Of a stretch of DNA of 64,000 bases, positions 26,003 through 35,142 are shown in pieces. Source of the DNA: Persephonella hydrogeniphila (GTDB taxonomy: Bacteria; Aquificota; Aquificia; Aquificales; Hydrogenothermaceae); assembly GCF_900215515.1 (NCBI RefSeq), contig NZ_OBEI01000002.1:186001-250000 (forward strand), read 5' to 3'. A model generated the notes under the pieces. The model searched no databases and was not told where the DNA came from. It was given only the letters and a program-made list of their open reading frames with translations. Positions within the stretch are counted from its first letter, which is position 1. Every line of letters begins with the position of its first letter. A program made the translations under genes and the position numbers.

Positions 26003-28546
26003 TCAAAATAGGGTATTTATACTAAATTCCAACCTGTACAGACTCTCTTCTTTCTTTTTGTCTAATTTAAATGCCACATCAAAAAGGAAAGAGCCTACAG
26101 GTGTTGGTAGATATATCCCTGTTCCGGCAGTTTTTCTCATCTTTAGTTTTTTCAGTGTCGAAAAGTTATAGTAAACATTTCCTAAATCCACGAAGGAAAA
26201 ACCGTAAAGATTAAAAGATGGAAAAAGGGGATATCTTATTTCCGAGTTAAGGAGGAATAAAGAGTTTCCTCCTTCTTTTTTCTCTCCTGAAACCTCCTCA
26301 TAACCGAAGCCCCTTAGACTGGATATTCCTCCCAGGAAAAATCTTTCTGAAGGAGGAAGTTTTTTTGTCTTCTTAAGAATATACCCCAGACTGATTTTCT
26401 GTGTAAAAACAAAAAACAGGAATTTTTTGTAGTATCTTCCACTACCGTAAACTTTAATAAAGTCAATATCTTTAAAATCTTTTTCTATCAGTCCAGATAG
26501 ATAGTAGCCTTTATACGGATTGATATCAGGCTTTCTGTGATTATCAATAATAGAAAATCTAAGCTTGAGAGTATTAAAGTCTGTATCCGGATAAACAGAC
26601 TGATTTTTCAATGTGTTATTTACATAAGAGAGTTCTACAGTATGTTTTATCCATCTGTTTGGTTTTCTACTCAGTTTTATATCTAATCCCTGATTCTCTA
26701 TATCGTATATCCTGTGGTACTGATAGGATTTGAGTAAAGAGAGAAAAGCTCCTGTTCTTTTAGGAAGCATCCTGTTTCCTGCAGTCAATCTGTAAAACAG
26801 CCCTAAATCTGTTCTTTCTGCATAACCGGAAAACTCAAAACCATACTTTAGCAGATTTTTAAGACTGATAGCAGCAGAAAGTTTTAATTTCTGCTCACTG
26901 CTGTATCCTATTATTCCCTGAAAAGAACCTCTTTTATCTTCGTGGAGAACATACTCTTTGTTTACTGTTTTATTTTTTTTGTCAATAAGCAGGTACGGAT
27001 TAACAGAATCGAAAACAGACGTGTAGTAAAGAAAATCAAGCTCATTGTCAAAATCTTCTTTTGTGTAATAAGGTTCTTTGGAAAGGTTGTTTTCTATGAC
27101 TTCAGGAACTAAATGCCATGTTCCATAGATAAACGTAATACCGTTTATGTATCTTTTTCCTTTTTTTGTTTTTATTTTTGCATCGGCATACATAAATCCG
27201 TTTTTTTCATGGAAATCAACCTCAAGATAAGCATCACCATCAAGATACCCATCGTTTTTTATCTTTTTCTTTACAGCAGACAGTACCTGTATCAGTTCTT
27301 CTGGTCTGTACTCTTTTGGAAGGTCAAGCTCTAAATCTAACTTTACACCTTGAATATTTAAAGAATTTAAAATGAACTTTTTTCCTCTGTGGAAATTTAT
27401 CAGAAGATCCACTGTTTTATTTTCTCTGTTTATCTTTCTCTCTACAGAGTAATGGGTGTTGAGGTAACCCTGCATATAAAATCTGTCTGACAGCTCCTGC
27501 AGTTTGTTCTTTATAAATCCTTCTCTGTATACCTGATTTTTTAGCCTTTTAAGTAAAGTTCTGACTGGAGGATAATCAGTTTTTATATTTACATCTCTAA
27601 CTGTATACCTTTTTCCTTCATATATATTCAGGTATATATCAGTTTCCATCTTTTTGTAATCTTCTAAAAATGACGGGATAACCTTTACATCAAGAAATCC
27701 TTCATTCCTGTAAAAATTCTCTATATTTTGTGTTGAACTGATAAGCTGGTAGTAGTTAAACCCGTTTTCTCTGAAGGTAAGAAAGTTTTTCAGTCTTTCC
27801 TCTGAAAAATGCCTGTTTCCATCAAAATGGATTTTGTATTTCATACCAAAATCTATATATATCAATATGTTTACTCTATCTTCTTCAGGCTTAAGACTGA
27901 TTAGATTTACAAAAGAGTCAAAATAATCAAGATCGTATAAAAACTGCTGGATCCTATCTATACTGTTTGTTACTTCAGTCAGTTTAAAGGTCTCTCCTTT
28001 CTCTAATTTGGATGCTTTTACAATTTTTTTCTTCAGGTTTTTATCAATTTCCTTAGAGCCGTATATCAGTAAATCACCTATCTTGCCTTCTTTCCCTTCT
28101 TTTATTTTAAGCGTAACATAAGCATTTCCAGAGATGTCTATTTTTGTATCTAAAACCATATCAACAAAGGGAAATCCATTGTCCATGTAGAACTTTTTTA
28201 ATCTTGTATATATATTGTGGAGAACTTTAGTGTCTACAGGATAACCCTCAATAAGACCGGTTACAGCAAGTATTTCCCTCCTCCAGAAAGATTTATTCCC
28301 TGTAATGTGAACTTTTTTCAGTCTGAGTTTTCTGTAAAGATAAAGTTTCCCATTTTTGTAGAGTACCTTTTCAAAATCTCCTGTTTTTTTTAAAAAATCA
28401 ATAATAAGCTCTATATCTCCTGTTTTTTTGAAAATCTTCTGTATGTTGTTTTGTGGGAGAGGGTAATTTGATTCTATTTCTAAGTTTTTTTCTGCCCCGT
28501 AGGAAAAGCACCATAAAAAAATAAAAACCAAAAAAACTATTACCAT
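26003..28546 (-). CDS. Omp85-family outer membrane protein (BamA-like)
   Basis: This 847-residue outer-membrane protein has a signal peptide (about 1-17), then several POTRA-like repeats over roughly residues 70-500 (LKKVHITGNKSFWRR, KIHFDGNRHFSEERL, LNSLNIQG), and a C-terminal beta-barrel. The Omp85 hallmark lies about 100 residues from the end, in ERFFLGGISSLRGFGYEE, where RGF is the loop-6 motif. The chain ends in Phe. It probably folds or inserts outer-membrane proteins (BamA) or exports proteins (TamA-like). Its POTRA region is longer than in standard BamA. Confidence 0.9.
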   Translation of the reverse strand: MVIVFLVFIFLWCFSYGAEKNLEIESNYPLPQNNIQKIFKKTGDIELIIDFLKKTGDFEKVLYKNGKLYLYRKLRLKKVHITGNKSFWRREILAVTGLIEGYPVDTKVLHNIYTRLKKFYMDNGFPFVDMVLDTKIDISGNAYVTLKIKEGKEGKIGDLLIYGSKEIDKNLKKKIVKASKLEKGETFKLTEVTNSIDRIQQFLYDLDYFDSFVNLISLKPEEDRVNILIYIDFGMKYKIHFDGNRHFSEERLKNFLTFRENGFNYYQLISSTQNIENFYRNEGFLDVKVIPSFLEDYKKMETDIYLNIYEGKRYTVRDVNIKTDYPPVRTLLKRLKNQVYREGFIKNKLQELSDRFYMQGYLNTHYSVERKINRENKTVDLLINFHRGKKFILNSLNIQGVKLDLELDLPKEYRPEELIQVLSAVKKKIKNDGYLDGDAYLEVDFHEKNGFMYADAKIKTKKGKRYINGITFIYGTWHLVPEVIENNLSKEPYYTKEDFDNELDFLYYTSVFDSVNPYLLIDKKNKTVNKEYVLHEDKRGSFQGIIGYSSEQKLKLSAAISLKNLLKYGFEFSGYAERTDLGLFYRLTAGNRMLPKRTGAFLSLLKSYQYHRIYDIENQGLDIKLSRKPNRWIKHTVELSYVNNTLKNQSVYPDTDFNTLKLRFSIIDNHRKPDINPYKGYYLSGLIEKDFKDIDFIKVYGSGRYYKKFLFFVFTQKISLGYILKKTKKLPPSERFFLGGISSLRGFGYEEVSGEKKEGGNSLFLLNSEIRYPLFPSFNLYGFSFVDLGNVYYNFSTLKKLKMRKTAGTGIYLPTPVGSFLFDVAFKLDKKKEESLYRLEFSINTLF

Positions 28547-28599
28547 AAGCTCTCCTGTTTATGTATTATCATTATTATATTATTTATCGAGGAGTTTTT

Positions 28600-29391
28600 A
28601 TGGTTCACAAAGCTTTAACTATCGCAGGTTCAGATAACAGTGGAGGTGCTGGTATACAGGCAGACCTTAAGGTTTTTTCGGCATTTGGTGTTTACGGAAT
28701 GAGTGCTATCAGCTCAATCACAGTTCAGAACAGTATGGGAGTCCAAAACTCATATCCTGTTTCACCAGATATAGTGTATCAGCAGATACAGTCTGTGGCA
28801 GAAGATATAAAAATTGATGCTTTTAAGACAGGCATGCTACAGACAGAAGAGAATGTAATAGCTGTTTATCAGGCTGTAAAAGATTTTAAACTTAAAAATT
28901 TTGTTGTAGATACTGTTATAAGATCAAAAAATGGTAGATTTCTTCTTGATAAAGACGCTGTGGAAACTTTTGTAAAAAGGATTATTCCTATCTGTGATGT
29001 GATAACGCCAAATATAGATGAAGCTGAAGAGATAACAGGAAAAAGAATTAAGAATATAGATGATATGAAAAAAGCTGCTGTAGAGATATCAAAAATAGGA
29101 GCAAAGGCAGTCGTTATTAAAGGAGGGCATCTTCCACAGGAAAATAAAGTTACAGATGTGATCTACTACAGAGGAGATTTTGTATTACTCGAATACCCTT
29201 TTGTTAAAACGAAAAACACCCACGGTACAGGATGTACATTTTCTGCAGCTATAACTGCCTGTCTTGCCAAAGGTATAGATACAATAAAATCAATAAGGAT
29301 AGCAAGGGCTTATACTCAAGGGGCAATAGAGAATTCTATTACGACAGGTAAGGGAGTAGGAAGCTTAAACCACTTCTGGACGGTTTTATGA
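28600..29391 (+). CDS. thiD: Hydroxymethylpyrimidine/phosphomethylpyrimidine kinase
   Basis: ThiD phosphorylates HMP and HMP-P for thiamine synthesis. I start at MVHKALTIAGSD (263 residues), with GAGGAG 5 bases upstream; an earlier ATG adds 13 residues with no ribosome site. Ribokinase-fold motifs are present: TIAGSDNSGGAGIQADLK for substrate and a C-terminal NTHGTGCTFSAA with the catalytic Cys/Asp-loop anion hole. The stop overlaps the next start (ATGA). No TPP riboswitch fits in the 53 bases between this start and the divergent upstream gene. Confidence 0.95.
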   Translation: MVHKALTIAGSDNSGGAGIQADLKVFSAFGVYGMSAISSITVQNSMGVQNSYPVSPDIVYQQIQSVAEDIKIDAFKTGMLQTEENVIAVYQAVKDFKLKNFVVDTVIRSKNGRFLLDKDAVETFVKRIIPICDVITPNIDEAEEITGKRIKNIDDMKKAAVEISKIGAKAVVIKGGHLPQENKVTDVIYYRGDFVLLEYPFVKTKNTHGTGCTFSAAITACLAKGIDTIKSIRIARAYTQGAIENSITTGKGVGSLNHFWTVL

Positions 29392-30050
29392 GATTTCTTA
29401 ACGGGATATTTCCTGCAAAATGCGTTATATGCGAGAATCTTTTTGTATTTGAAGATCAGAACTTGTTCTGTAATCTGTGTCTGTCTACTGTAAAAAAAGA
29501 AAAAATTTACTACTGCAACAGTTGTGGTGATAAAGTTGAAAACTGCCAGAAATGTCTGAAAAAAAGAGTTTTTGACAGGATAGAGATATTCAAAAGTAAT
29601 GACAGGTATATAACAGAAATTCTGTATTATATGAAAATAAAAGGGTTTAAAAATTTATCTCGCACGATATCACAGAAAATAGAAGAAGATATAACAGGTT
29701 TTGTAAAAAAGAAAAAAATAGACCTGATCACCTATATTCCCCTTGACAGAAAAACATACAGGAAGAGAACTTTCAATCATTTAGAGGAGATATTGAGAGA
29801 AATATTTCCATCTTACATTATAGATAGTGTTGTAGAAAAAACAAGAGAAACAAGACTTCAGATGGAATTAAACAGGGAAGAAAGGTTAAAAAACTTAAAA
29901 GGTGCCTTTAATCTTAAAAAGGATATAAAAGGTAAAAAGATACTTATATTTGACGACATTATGACGACAGGTTCTACAATGTTTGAGATGTATAAAACTA
30001 TAAAAAAAGGGAATCCAGAAAGGATATACGGGTACGTTATTGCAAGATAG
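29388..30050 (+). CDS. comF: ComF-family phosphoribosyltransferase-like protein
   Basis: This 220-residue protein has the ComF layout: an N-terminal zinc finger with pairs CVIC, CNLC, CNSC and CQKC, then a phosphoribosyltransferase fold with the PRPP loop ILIFDDIMTTGSTM. ComF proteins act in DNA uptake for natural transformation. It is coupled to thiD by an ATGA overlap. A pilus-type ATPase (9672) and a comM gene (32068) are also in the window, so transformation is plausible, but this needs the rest of the genome. Confidence 0.85.
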   Translation: MRFLNGIFPAKCVICENLFVFEDQNLFCNLCLSTVKKEKIYYCNSCGDKVENCQKCLKKRVFDRIEIFKSNDRYITEILYYMKIKGFKNLSRTISQKIEEDITGFVKKKKIDLITYIPLDRKTYRKRTFNHLEEILREIFPSYIIDSVVEKTRETRLQMELNREERLKNLKGAFNLKKDIKGKKILIFDDIMTTGSTMFEMYKTIKKGNPERIYGYVIAR

Positions 30051-31073
30051 CTACTCCTTTCTCACTTCGTTGTCCATTAAAACCGCTATCCATCTCGTCT
30101 CATCCCTTAATTCAAATGCCATTTTTGCGATGATAGTGAGGGGAATAGAGAGGAACATCCCCACAGTTCCTAATACCCATCCCCAAAAAACCAGAGATAA
30201 AAGGACAACAAGAGGAGAAAGTCCTACACCTTTTCCCATAAATTTAGGCTCAAGTATATTTCCAATAACCATGTTTATCGCAAGGTACCATACGGATACA
30301 GCAATAGCATAGCCTATACCACCGTCTATCAGAGCTATTATCACAGGGGGAACTGCTGCTATTATAGAGCCTATTGTAGGTATATAATTGAGCAGGAAAG
30401 CAAGAATTCCCCACAACAATGAGAAATCAACCCCTAATATAAACAAAAAAATCCATGCCATAAATCCTGTGAGAGCAGACATAACGGTTTTTATTTTCAT
30501 ATACTCTATAACACTCTCGAAAAATTCATCAACAAGAGCTTTCGCTTTTTTACCTTTTGATATAACTTTTAATTTCTCAGCAAATATATCACTTTCCAGA
30601 AGAATAAAAACAACAAGAATTATTATAAAAAGCGCGTTTGCAAGTATATTTCCAAAACTGAGTAAGGAGTTCGACAAAAACTGGAGGATAACATTGGGGT
30701 TCAGTATATCCAAAGATATATTCTCAGGTATAGATATACCTAATAATTTTAAGATTTTATAGCTCTCGTTAATGTATATATTAAGCTTTTGCTGGTACTC
30801 ACTGAGATTATCCCTGAGCTCGTTAACAGATGTTATCACAGTCAGGGAAAGCAGGTATATAAATGCAAGGTTTATAAATAGAACAAAAATCAAAGACAGC
30901 CATTTAGGTATTTTTTTAGATACAAAAAATTTGAATATAGGCAGAAACATCACAGCAAAAAAGAGAGCGAGTAAAAATTGAACAACTATATCCTGAGCTG
31001 CTTTTAGACCGGCTATTATTACAACAATTGATGCAAGAGAAACAAGTATAATGGAAATCTTATATCTGTCCAT
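30051..31073 (-). CDS. AI-2E family transporter (PerM/YdiK type)
   Basis: This 340-residue inner-membrane protein has about eight hydrophobic segments in the order of the AI-2E (UPF0118) family. Two N-terminal helices are followed by a long periplasmic or coiled stretch (about 80-150), then a C-terminal group with GILAFLLNYIPTIGSIIAAVPPV, the family signature. Members are linked to quorum-signal export or Na+/H+ antiport; the substrate here is unknown. Its stop codon directly follows the stop of the converging comF gene. Confidence 0.85.
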   Translation of the reverse strand: MDRYKISIILVSLASIVVIIAGLKAAQDIVVQFLLALFFAVMFLPIFKFFVSKKIPKWLSLIFVLFINLAFIYLLSLTVITSVNELRDNLSEYQQKLNIYINESYKILKLLGISIPENISLDILNPNVILQFLSNSLLSFGNILANALFIIILVVFILLESDIFAEKLKVISKGKKAKALVDEFFESVIEYMKIKTVMSALTGFMAWIFLFILGVDFSLLWGILAFLLNYIPTIGSIIAAVPPVIIALIDGGIGYAIAVSVWYLAINMVIGNILEPKFMGKGVGLSPLVVLLSLVFWGWVLGTVGMFLSIPLTIIAKMAFELRDETRWIAVLMDNEVRKE

Positions 31074-31128
31074 TTGTTCCTTTTTGATTTAAAGATACAG
31101 CAAAAATAGGAATTTGAAAAGGTTTTTC

Positions 31129-31221
<93 letters not shown>

Positions 31222-31264
31222 AAAGAGCAGATATATTATATCCTAAAGGATATTTTTTTCAAAT

Positions 31265-32032
31265 CTACAGAAAAAATAGAAAAAAGACAATACCTACAAC
31301 TATTCTATAAATCCCAAACGGAATAAATGTATGGGTTTTTATAAATCTTAGGAAAAACTTTATCGCTATAACAGCAAACAGAAAAGCAGTTATAAATCCT
31401 ACACCTAAATTTAACCAGTTCTCAGTCTCAAAATGATGGTAGTTTTTCATCAGATCGTATGCTGTTGCGACAAACATAGTAGGAACTGCAAGTAAAAAAG
31501 AAAATTCTGCAGCGGTTTTCCTGTCAAATCCGAGAAGTAACCCACCTATTATTGTAGCTCCTGATCGCGATGTCCCTGGAATCATAGCAATGGACTGGAA
31601 AACACCAATAAAAAAAGCTTTTATATAGGAGATATCCTCTAAATCTCTTATCTGGTGTTCTTTCTCTTTGTAAAACATTTCGATGAGGATAAAAACTACT
31701 CCTCCGGCAATAAGCATAAAGGCCACAGTAGAGGGACTATCAAAAAAAGATTTTATTGTCTTGTAGAATACAAAACCTAAAAATCCTGTAGGTATGAAAG
31801 CTACAATAAGTTTTTTCCACAGCTCTATGTCCTTGAAAAGCCGATTCCTGTAAAGGAAAACAACAGCAAGTATAGAACCAAGCTGTATCACAACCTCAAA
31901 TGTTTTATGAACATCTGACTGGGGTATTCCCATCAGATGAGAGGCAAGTATCAGGTGTCCTGTTGAAGAGATAGGAAGAAATTCTGTAAGACCTTCAATA
32001 ACCCCAAGAATGAAAGACTCAAAAACTGTCAA
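31265..32032 (-). CDS. uppP: Undecaprenyl-diphosphatase UppP (BacA)
   Basis: UppP recycles the cell-wall lipid carrier by cleaving undecaprenyl diphosphate. The 255 residues are strongly hydrophobic with about eight helices. The family signatures are both present: GLTEFLPISSTGHL near the N terminus, with catalytic Glu and Ser, and IPGTSRSGATIIGG in the middle. Length is normal. Confidence 0.95.
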   Translation of the reverse strand: MTVFESFILGVIEGLTEFLPISSTGHLILASHLMGIPQSDVHKTFEVVIQLGSILAVVFLYRNRLFKDIELWKKLIVAFIPTGFLGFVFYKTIKSFFDSPSTVAFMLIAGGVVFILIEMFYKEKEHQIRDLEDISYIKAFFIGVFQSIAMIPGTSRSGATIIGGLLLGFDRKTAAEFSFLLAVPTMFVATAYDLMKNYHHFETENWLNLGVGFITAFLFAVIAIKFFLRFIKTHTFIPFGIYRIVVGIVFFLFFL

Positions 32033-32067
32033 ACCAAACTCCTGTTTTTCTTTTATTTTAGCATTAT

Positions 32068-33587
32068 TCAGGAGTAAAGCTCATCTGAAAGCCTAAAGTT
32101 AAGCGCTTCAACTATATGTTTAAGCTTTATTATATCTGAGCTTTCCAGATCTGCTATAGTTCTTGCCACTTTCAAAATTCTGTGGTATCCCCTTGCAGAA
32201 ATTCCGTATTTTTTGGCCGATATCTTCAGTGCATTTTCTGCAGGACTGTCCAACTTTACAAAATTCTCAATCATAGAAGGACTCATCTCACTGTTAAAAT
32301 TTACAGACAGATCTTTAAATCTTTTCTTCTGTATCTCTATCGCCTTAAGTACCCTGTTTCTTATACTTTTTGAACTTTCCCCTGATTTCATTGATGAAAG
32401 TTCCTCAGGTGGAACGCTGCTGACATAGCTGATTATATCTATCCTATCAACAATAGGTCCTGAGAGTTTATTCCTGTATCTTTTTATTTCTTGAGGGCTA
32501 CACCGACACTCTTTTGTCTGATCATTTTTGTATCCGCAGGGACACGGATTTGCAGCAGCCAACAGCTGAAATTTTGAAGGAAATCTAAATCTACCTGTTG
32601 CCCTTGATATAACAACCTCTCTATCTTCCATAGGCTGTCTCAAGACCTCAAGGGATGACCTTTTAAACTCAGGAAACTCATCAAGAAATAAAACTCCGTT
32701 GTGGGCAAGGGATACCTCTCCCGGTCTTGGGATAGATCCTCCTCCTACAAGAGCAACATCGGATATAGTGTGATGAGGACTCCTATATGGTCTACTTTTT
32801 ACTATAAAATCATCGAGTATACCGGCTACGCTGTGTATTTTTGTAGTCTCTATCGCTTCATCAAAAGAAATAGGAGGAAGTATTGATGGAAAAGCTTTTG
32901 CCATCATAGATTTTCCTGAACCGGGAGAACCGACCATCAGTACATTATGAAAACCTGCTGCGGCTATCTCAAGGGCTCTTTTGGTAAGATACTGTCCTTT
33001 TATCTCTGAAAAATCAGGGTAGGATGAGTAATCAACAAATAAAGAGCTAGTTTCAGGAATAACAGTTTTTTTTCTATATCGCCGTTTAAAAAATCTACTA
33101 TCTCATTAAGTGTGGAAAATCCATACACATTAATCCCTTCAATAAGGGAAGCTTCAAATGCATTTTCTTCAGGTATAATGAGATTTTTTATTCCTTTATT
33201 TTTAAGACCAGAAGATATAGCAAGTGCACCTCTGATCTGTCTGAGGGAACCATCTAAAGCAAGCTCCCCAACAAAAGCAAAATCTGAAATGCTTTCATTT
33301 TTAATTGTGTTAGTTGAGGAAAGAATACCTATAGCTATAGGAAGATCATAAAGTGTTCCCTGTTTTGGTATATCTGCAGGGGCAAGATTTACTATTATTT
33401 TTCTTAAAGGAAATGAAAACCCACTGTTAATAATTGCAGATTTAACCCTTTCTTTGCTCTCTTTAACTGCGGTGTCTGGAAGGCCAACAGTTATAAACTG
33501 AGGAAGTCCCTGTGATATATTTACCTCTACATCAATAGAGTATCCATCTATACCTAATACTCCCCCACTTTTAACAACAGAAAGCAT
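32068..33587 (-). pseudogene. comM: ComM/YifB Mg-chelatase-like ATPase, split by a frameshift
   Basis: The gene encodes a ComM/YifB-type AAA+ helicase that helps incoming DNA recombine during transformation. The N-terminal part (33587 down to about 33066) has the Lon-like domain (SGGVLGIDGYSIDVEV, NLAPADIPKQGTLYDLP). The frame is then lost at a run of eight A (read on the - strand). A -1 shift there restores a full protein of about 505 residues. It continues through the peptide IPETSSLFVDYSS to Walker A GSPGSGKSMMAK, Walker B LFLDEFPEF and the zinc-like CPCG...CRCS region. Without the shift the first part ends after 195 residues. Each part is well conserved, so a base-call error, recoding or a very recent loss are all possible. 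Confidence 0.88.
33066..33073 (-). other. A8 homopolymer frameshift/slippage site in comM
   Basis: The plus strand shows eight T here, so the coding strand reads eight A before CTG. One more A, or a -1 slip on the A run, joins the two comM frames. A nine-A run would give an uninterrupted gene. Confidence 0.8.
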
Positions 33588-33613
33588 ACACCCCCCTCCA
33601 CTTTAAATGAGTA

Positions 33614-35014
33614 CTAATCTAAACTGTAAACCTTTATATTATCGTAGTGTACATCTTCTAATCTTCTTCCGAAACATATATAACCTGCTGTGCTCATACC
33701 AGGATCATTATCATTGATATCAATAACAAGTCTGCCATTTGCATAGATTTTGAGGTTACTATTATTCATAATTACTTTTACATGAGTCCAGTTGTTTACA
33801 GGTTTAATGTCTTTTACCTGAACACTTGCGATCTGTACAGAACTATTTCCTGCGACTTTGTCAACGGAAAATTTACCGCATCCTGTAAGATGAAGTCTGT
33901 AAGCTATAATTGGGTTTTCTCTTACTCTCAGGTATATATACCCAGCATCACAGTAGTTATGTACAACGCTGTAATCTGCCTCAAGAATTAGATTTTTTAA
34001 CTTAAGATTTTTATTGCAGATTTTTCCGCTTCCTCTGAGGACAACAGCCTTTGTTATTCTTTTATTTGCATCAACAACGGTAGCAACACTTGCATTATTC
34101 CCTGTAAAATCACCTATAGGAGGTGTCTGTCCTATACCATAGCTCTCAAAATCCTCACTAAAAATAAGTTTACCTTCAGGCTGTGTTGCAGGTGTAGCTG
34201 GTGTAGCTACCTGTGTAGTTTGCTCAGATGGTGCTGTTGCCACAGGTTTTGCCTGAGTTGGAGCTTCGCTACCTTTATATCGGTAGTAGCTTTCTGGAAC
34301 ATATTTTTCTATTGCTTTTACCGCATTATCAATCAGCACCATAACAGCTTTTTCCATAGGTGTGTTCTTATAAACCTCAAGGCCTCCACCTAAAGGAATA
34401 GTTCCTAATATACCTCCTCCAAGACCACCTATGCTGAAACTTGATGCTTTTCCCTCAACTCTTGTTGAATTTATAATTCTTCCTGTTCTTACGTCAATAA
34501 ATCTGAGGGTAAGGGCTATATAAGCATCCTCTTTCCCGAGTTTTACACCCCCTATAAGTGGTATTTTAGGAATAAGTCCTCCTACACCACCCTTTATACC
34601 GCCAGCATTAGGCTCAAAGGCTACGATGGAGCCTACGACAAGTATATCTGCTCCTTCAAGAAGTCCCGGCTGGGGAGCTTTTCCTGGTTGAACAAGACCA
34701 GACTGACCCAATTCTAACTCTTTTTTAATCTCTTCAAGACCCTCTCCTCTTTCAAGGACAATAAATTTGCCTGTTCTGACTAAAGCATCAACAAGCATAT
34801 CTCTGATTCCACTTCCTATACGACCGCCACACTTTGCTGCCTTACATTTAAAGTTTGCTACAGCTATTCTTGCCTTGGGACCTTCATATTTTACAGGCTC
34901 ATTGAAGCTCTGTTCTGTAGTCTGGACTGATGTTGTTGATACACCAGCACATCCTGAGATATAAAAGAATACAAATAGCAGTAAAAAACCCCCTATCCAC
35001 TTCCAGCTGCGCAT
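33614..35014 (-). CDS. CsgG-family lipoprotein fused to a LamG/jelly-roll-like domain
   Basis: This 466-residue predicted lipoprotein has lipobox ISGC (Cys22). A CsgG-like domain (about 45-245) follows, with ARIAVANFKCKAAKCGGRIGSG, TGKFIVLER and a glycine-rich strand region. CsgG forms the outer-membrane secretion pore for curli subunits, and related proteins act in holdfast or other export. A linker rich in Pro, Thr, Ala and Gln (about 248-285) joins it to a C-terminal beta-sandwich (about 287-466). In that sandwich, FSEDFESYGIGQTP, NNWTHVKVIMNNSNLKIYANGRLVID and the closing YDNIKVYSLD are typical of LamG/3-keto-disaccharide-hydrolase-like folds. No curli subunit gene is nearby. The fusion is unusual. 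Confidence 0.8.
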   Translation of the reverse strand: MRSWKWIGGFLLLFVFFYISGCAGVSTTSVQTTEQSFNEPVKYEGPKARIAVANFKCKAAKCGGRIGSGIRDMLVDALVRTGKFIVLERGEGLEEIKKELELGQSGLVQPGKAPQPGLLEGADILVVGSIVAFEPNAGGIKGGVGGLIPKIPLIGGVKLGKEDAYIALTLRFIDVRTGRIINSTRVEGKASSFSIGGLGGGILGTIPLGGGLEVYKNTPMEKAVMVLIDNAVKAIEKYVPESYYRYKGSEAPTQAKPVATAPSEQTTQVATPATPATQPEGKLIFSEDFESYGIGQTPPIGDFTGNNASVATVVDANKRITKAVVLRGSGKICNKNLKLKNLILEADYSVVHNYCDAGYIYLRVRENPIIAYRLHLTGCGKFSVDKVAGNSSVQIASVQVKDIKPVNNWTHVKVIMNNSNLKIYANGRLVIDINDNDPGMSTAGYICFGRRLEDVHYDNIKVYSLD

Positions 35015-35142
35015 TTCTATCCTCCTTTTGTATAGTTCAATTTTAATTTACTTTAGAAATATATAATCAGCAAGAATTTATGACATCTATTCTAATAATC
35101 AGACAGATGAGAGTATAAAATCTCAAAATAAAAAGGAGAAAT

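Noticed and set aside
28561-28599. Upstream ATG for thiD
   Set aside because: It has no ribosome site, and the downstream ATG has GAGGAG and gives the standard N terminus.
32068-33587. Two independent genes rather than one broken comM
   Set aside because: The parts match consecutive segments of a single family, and the linking sequence is conserved in the shifted frame with no new ribosome site.
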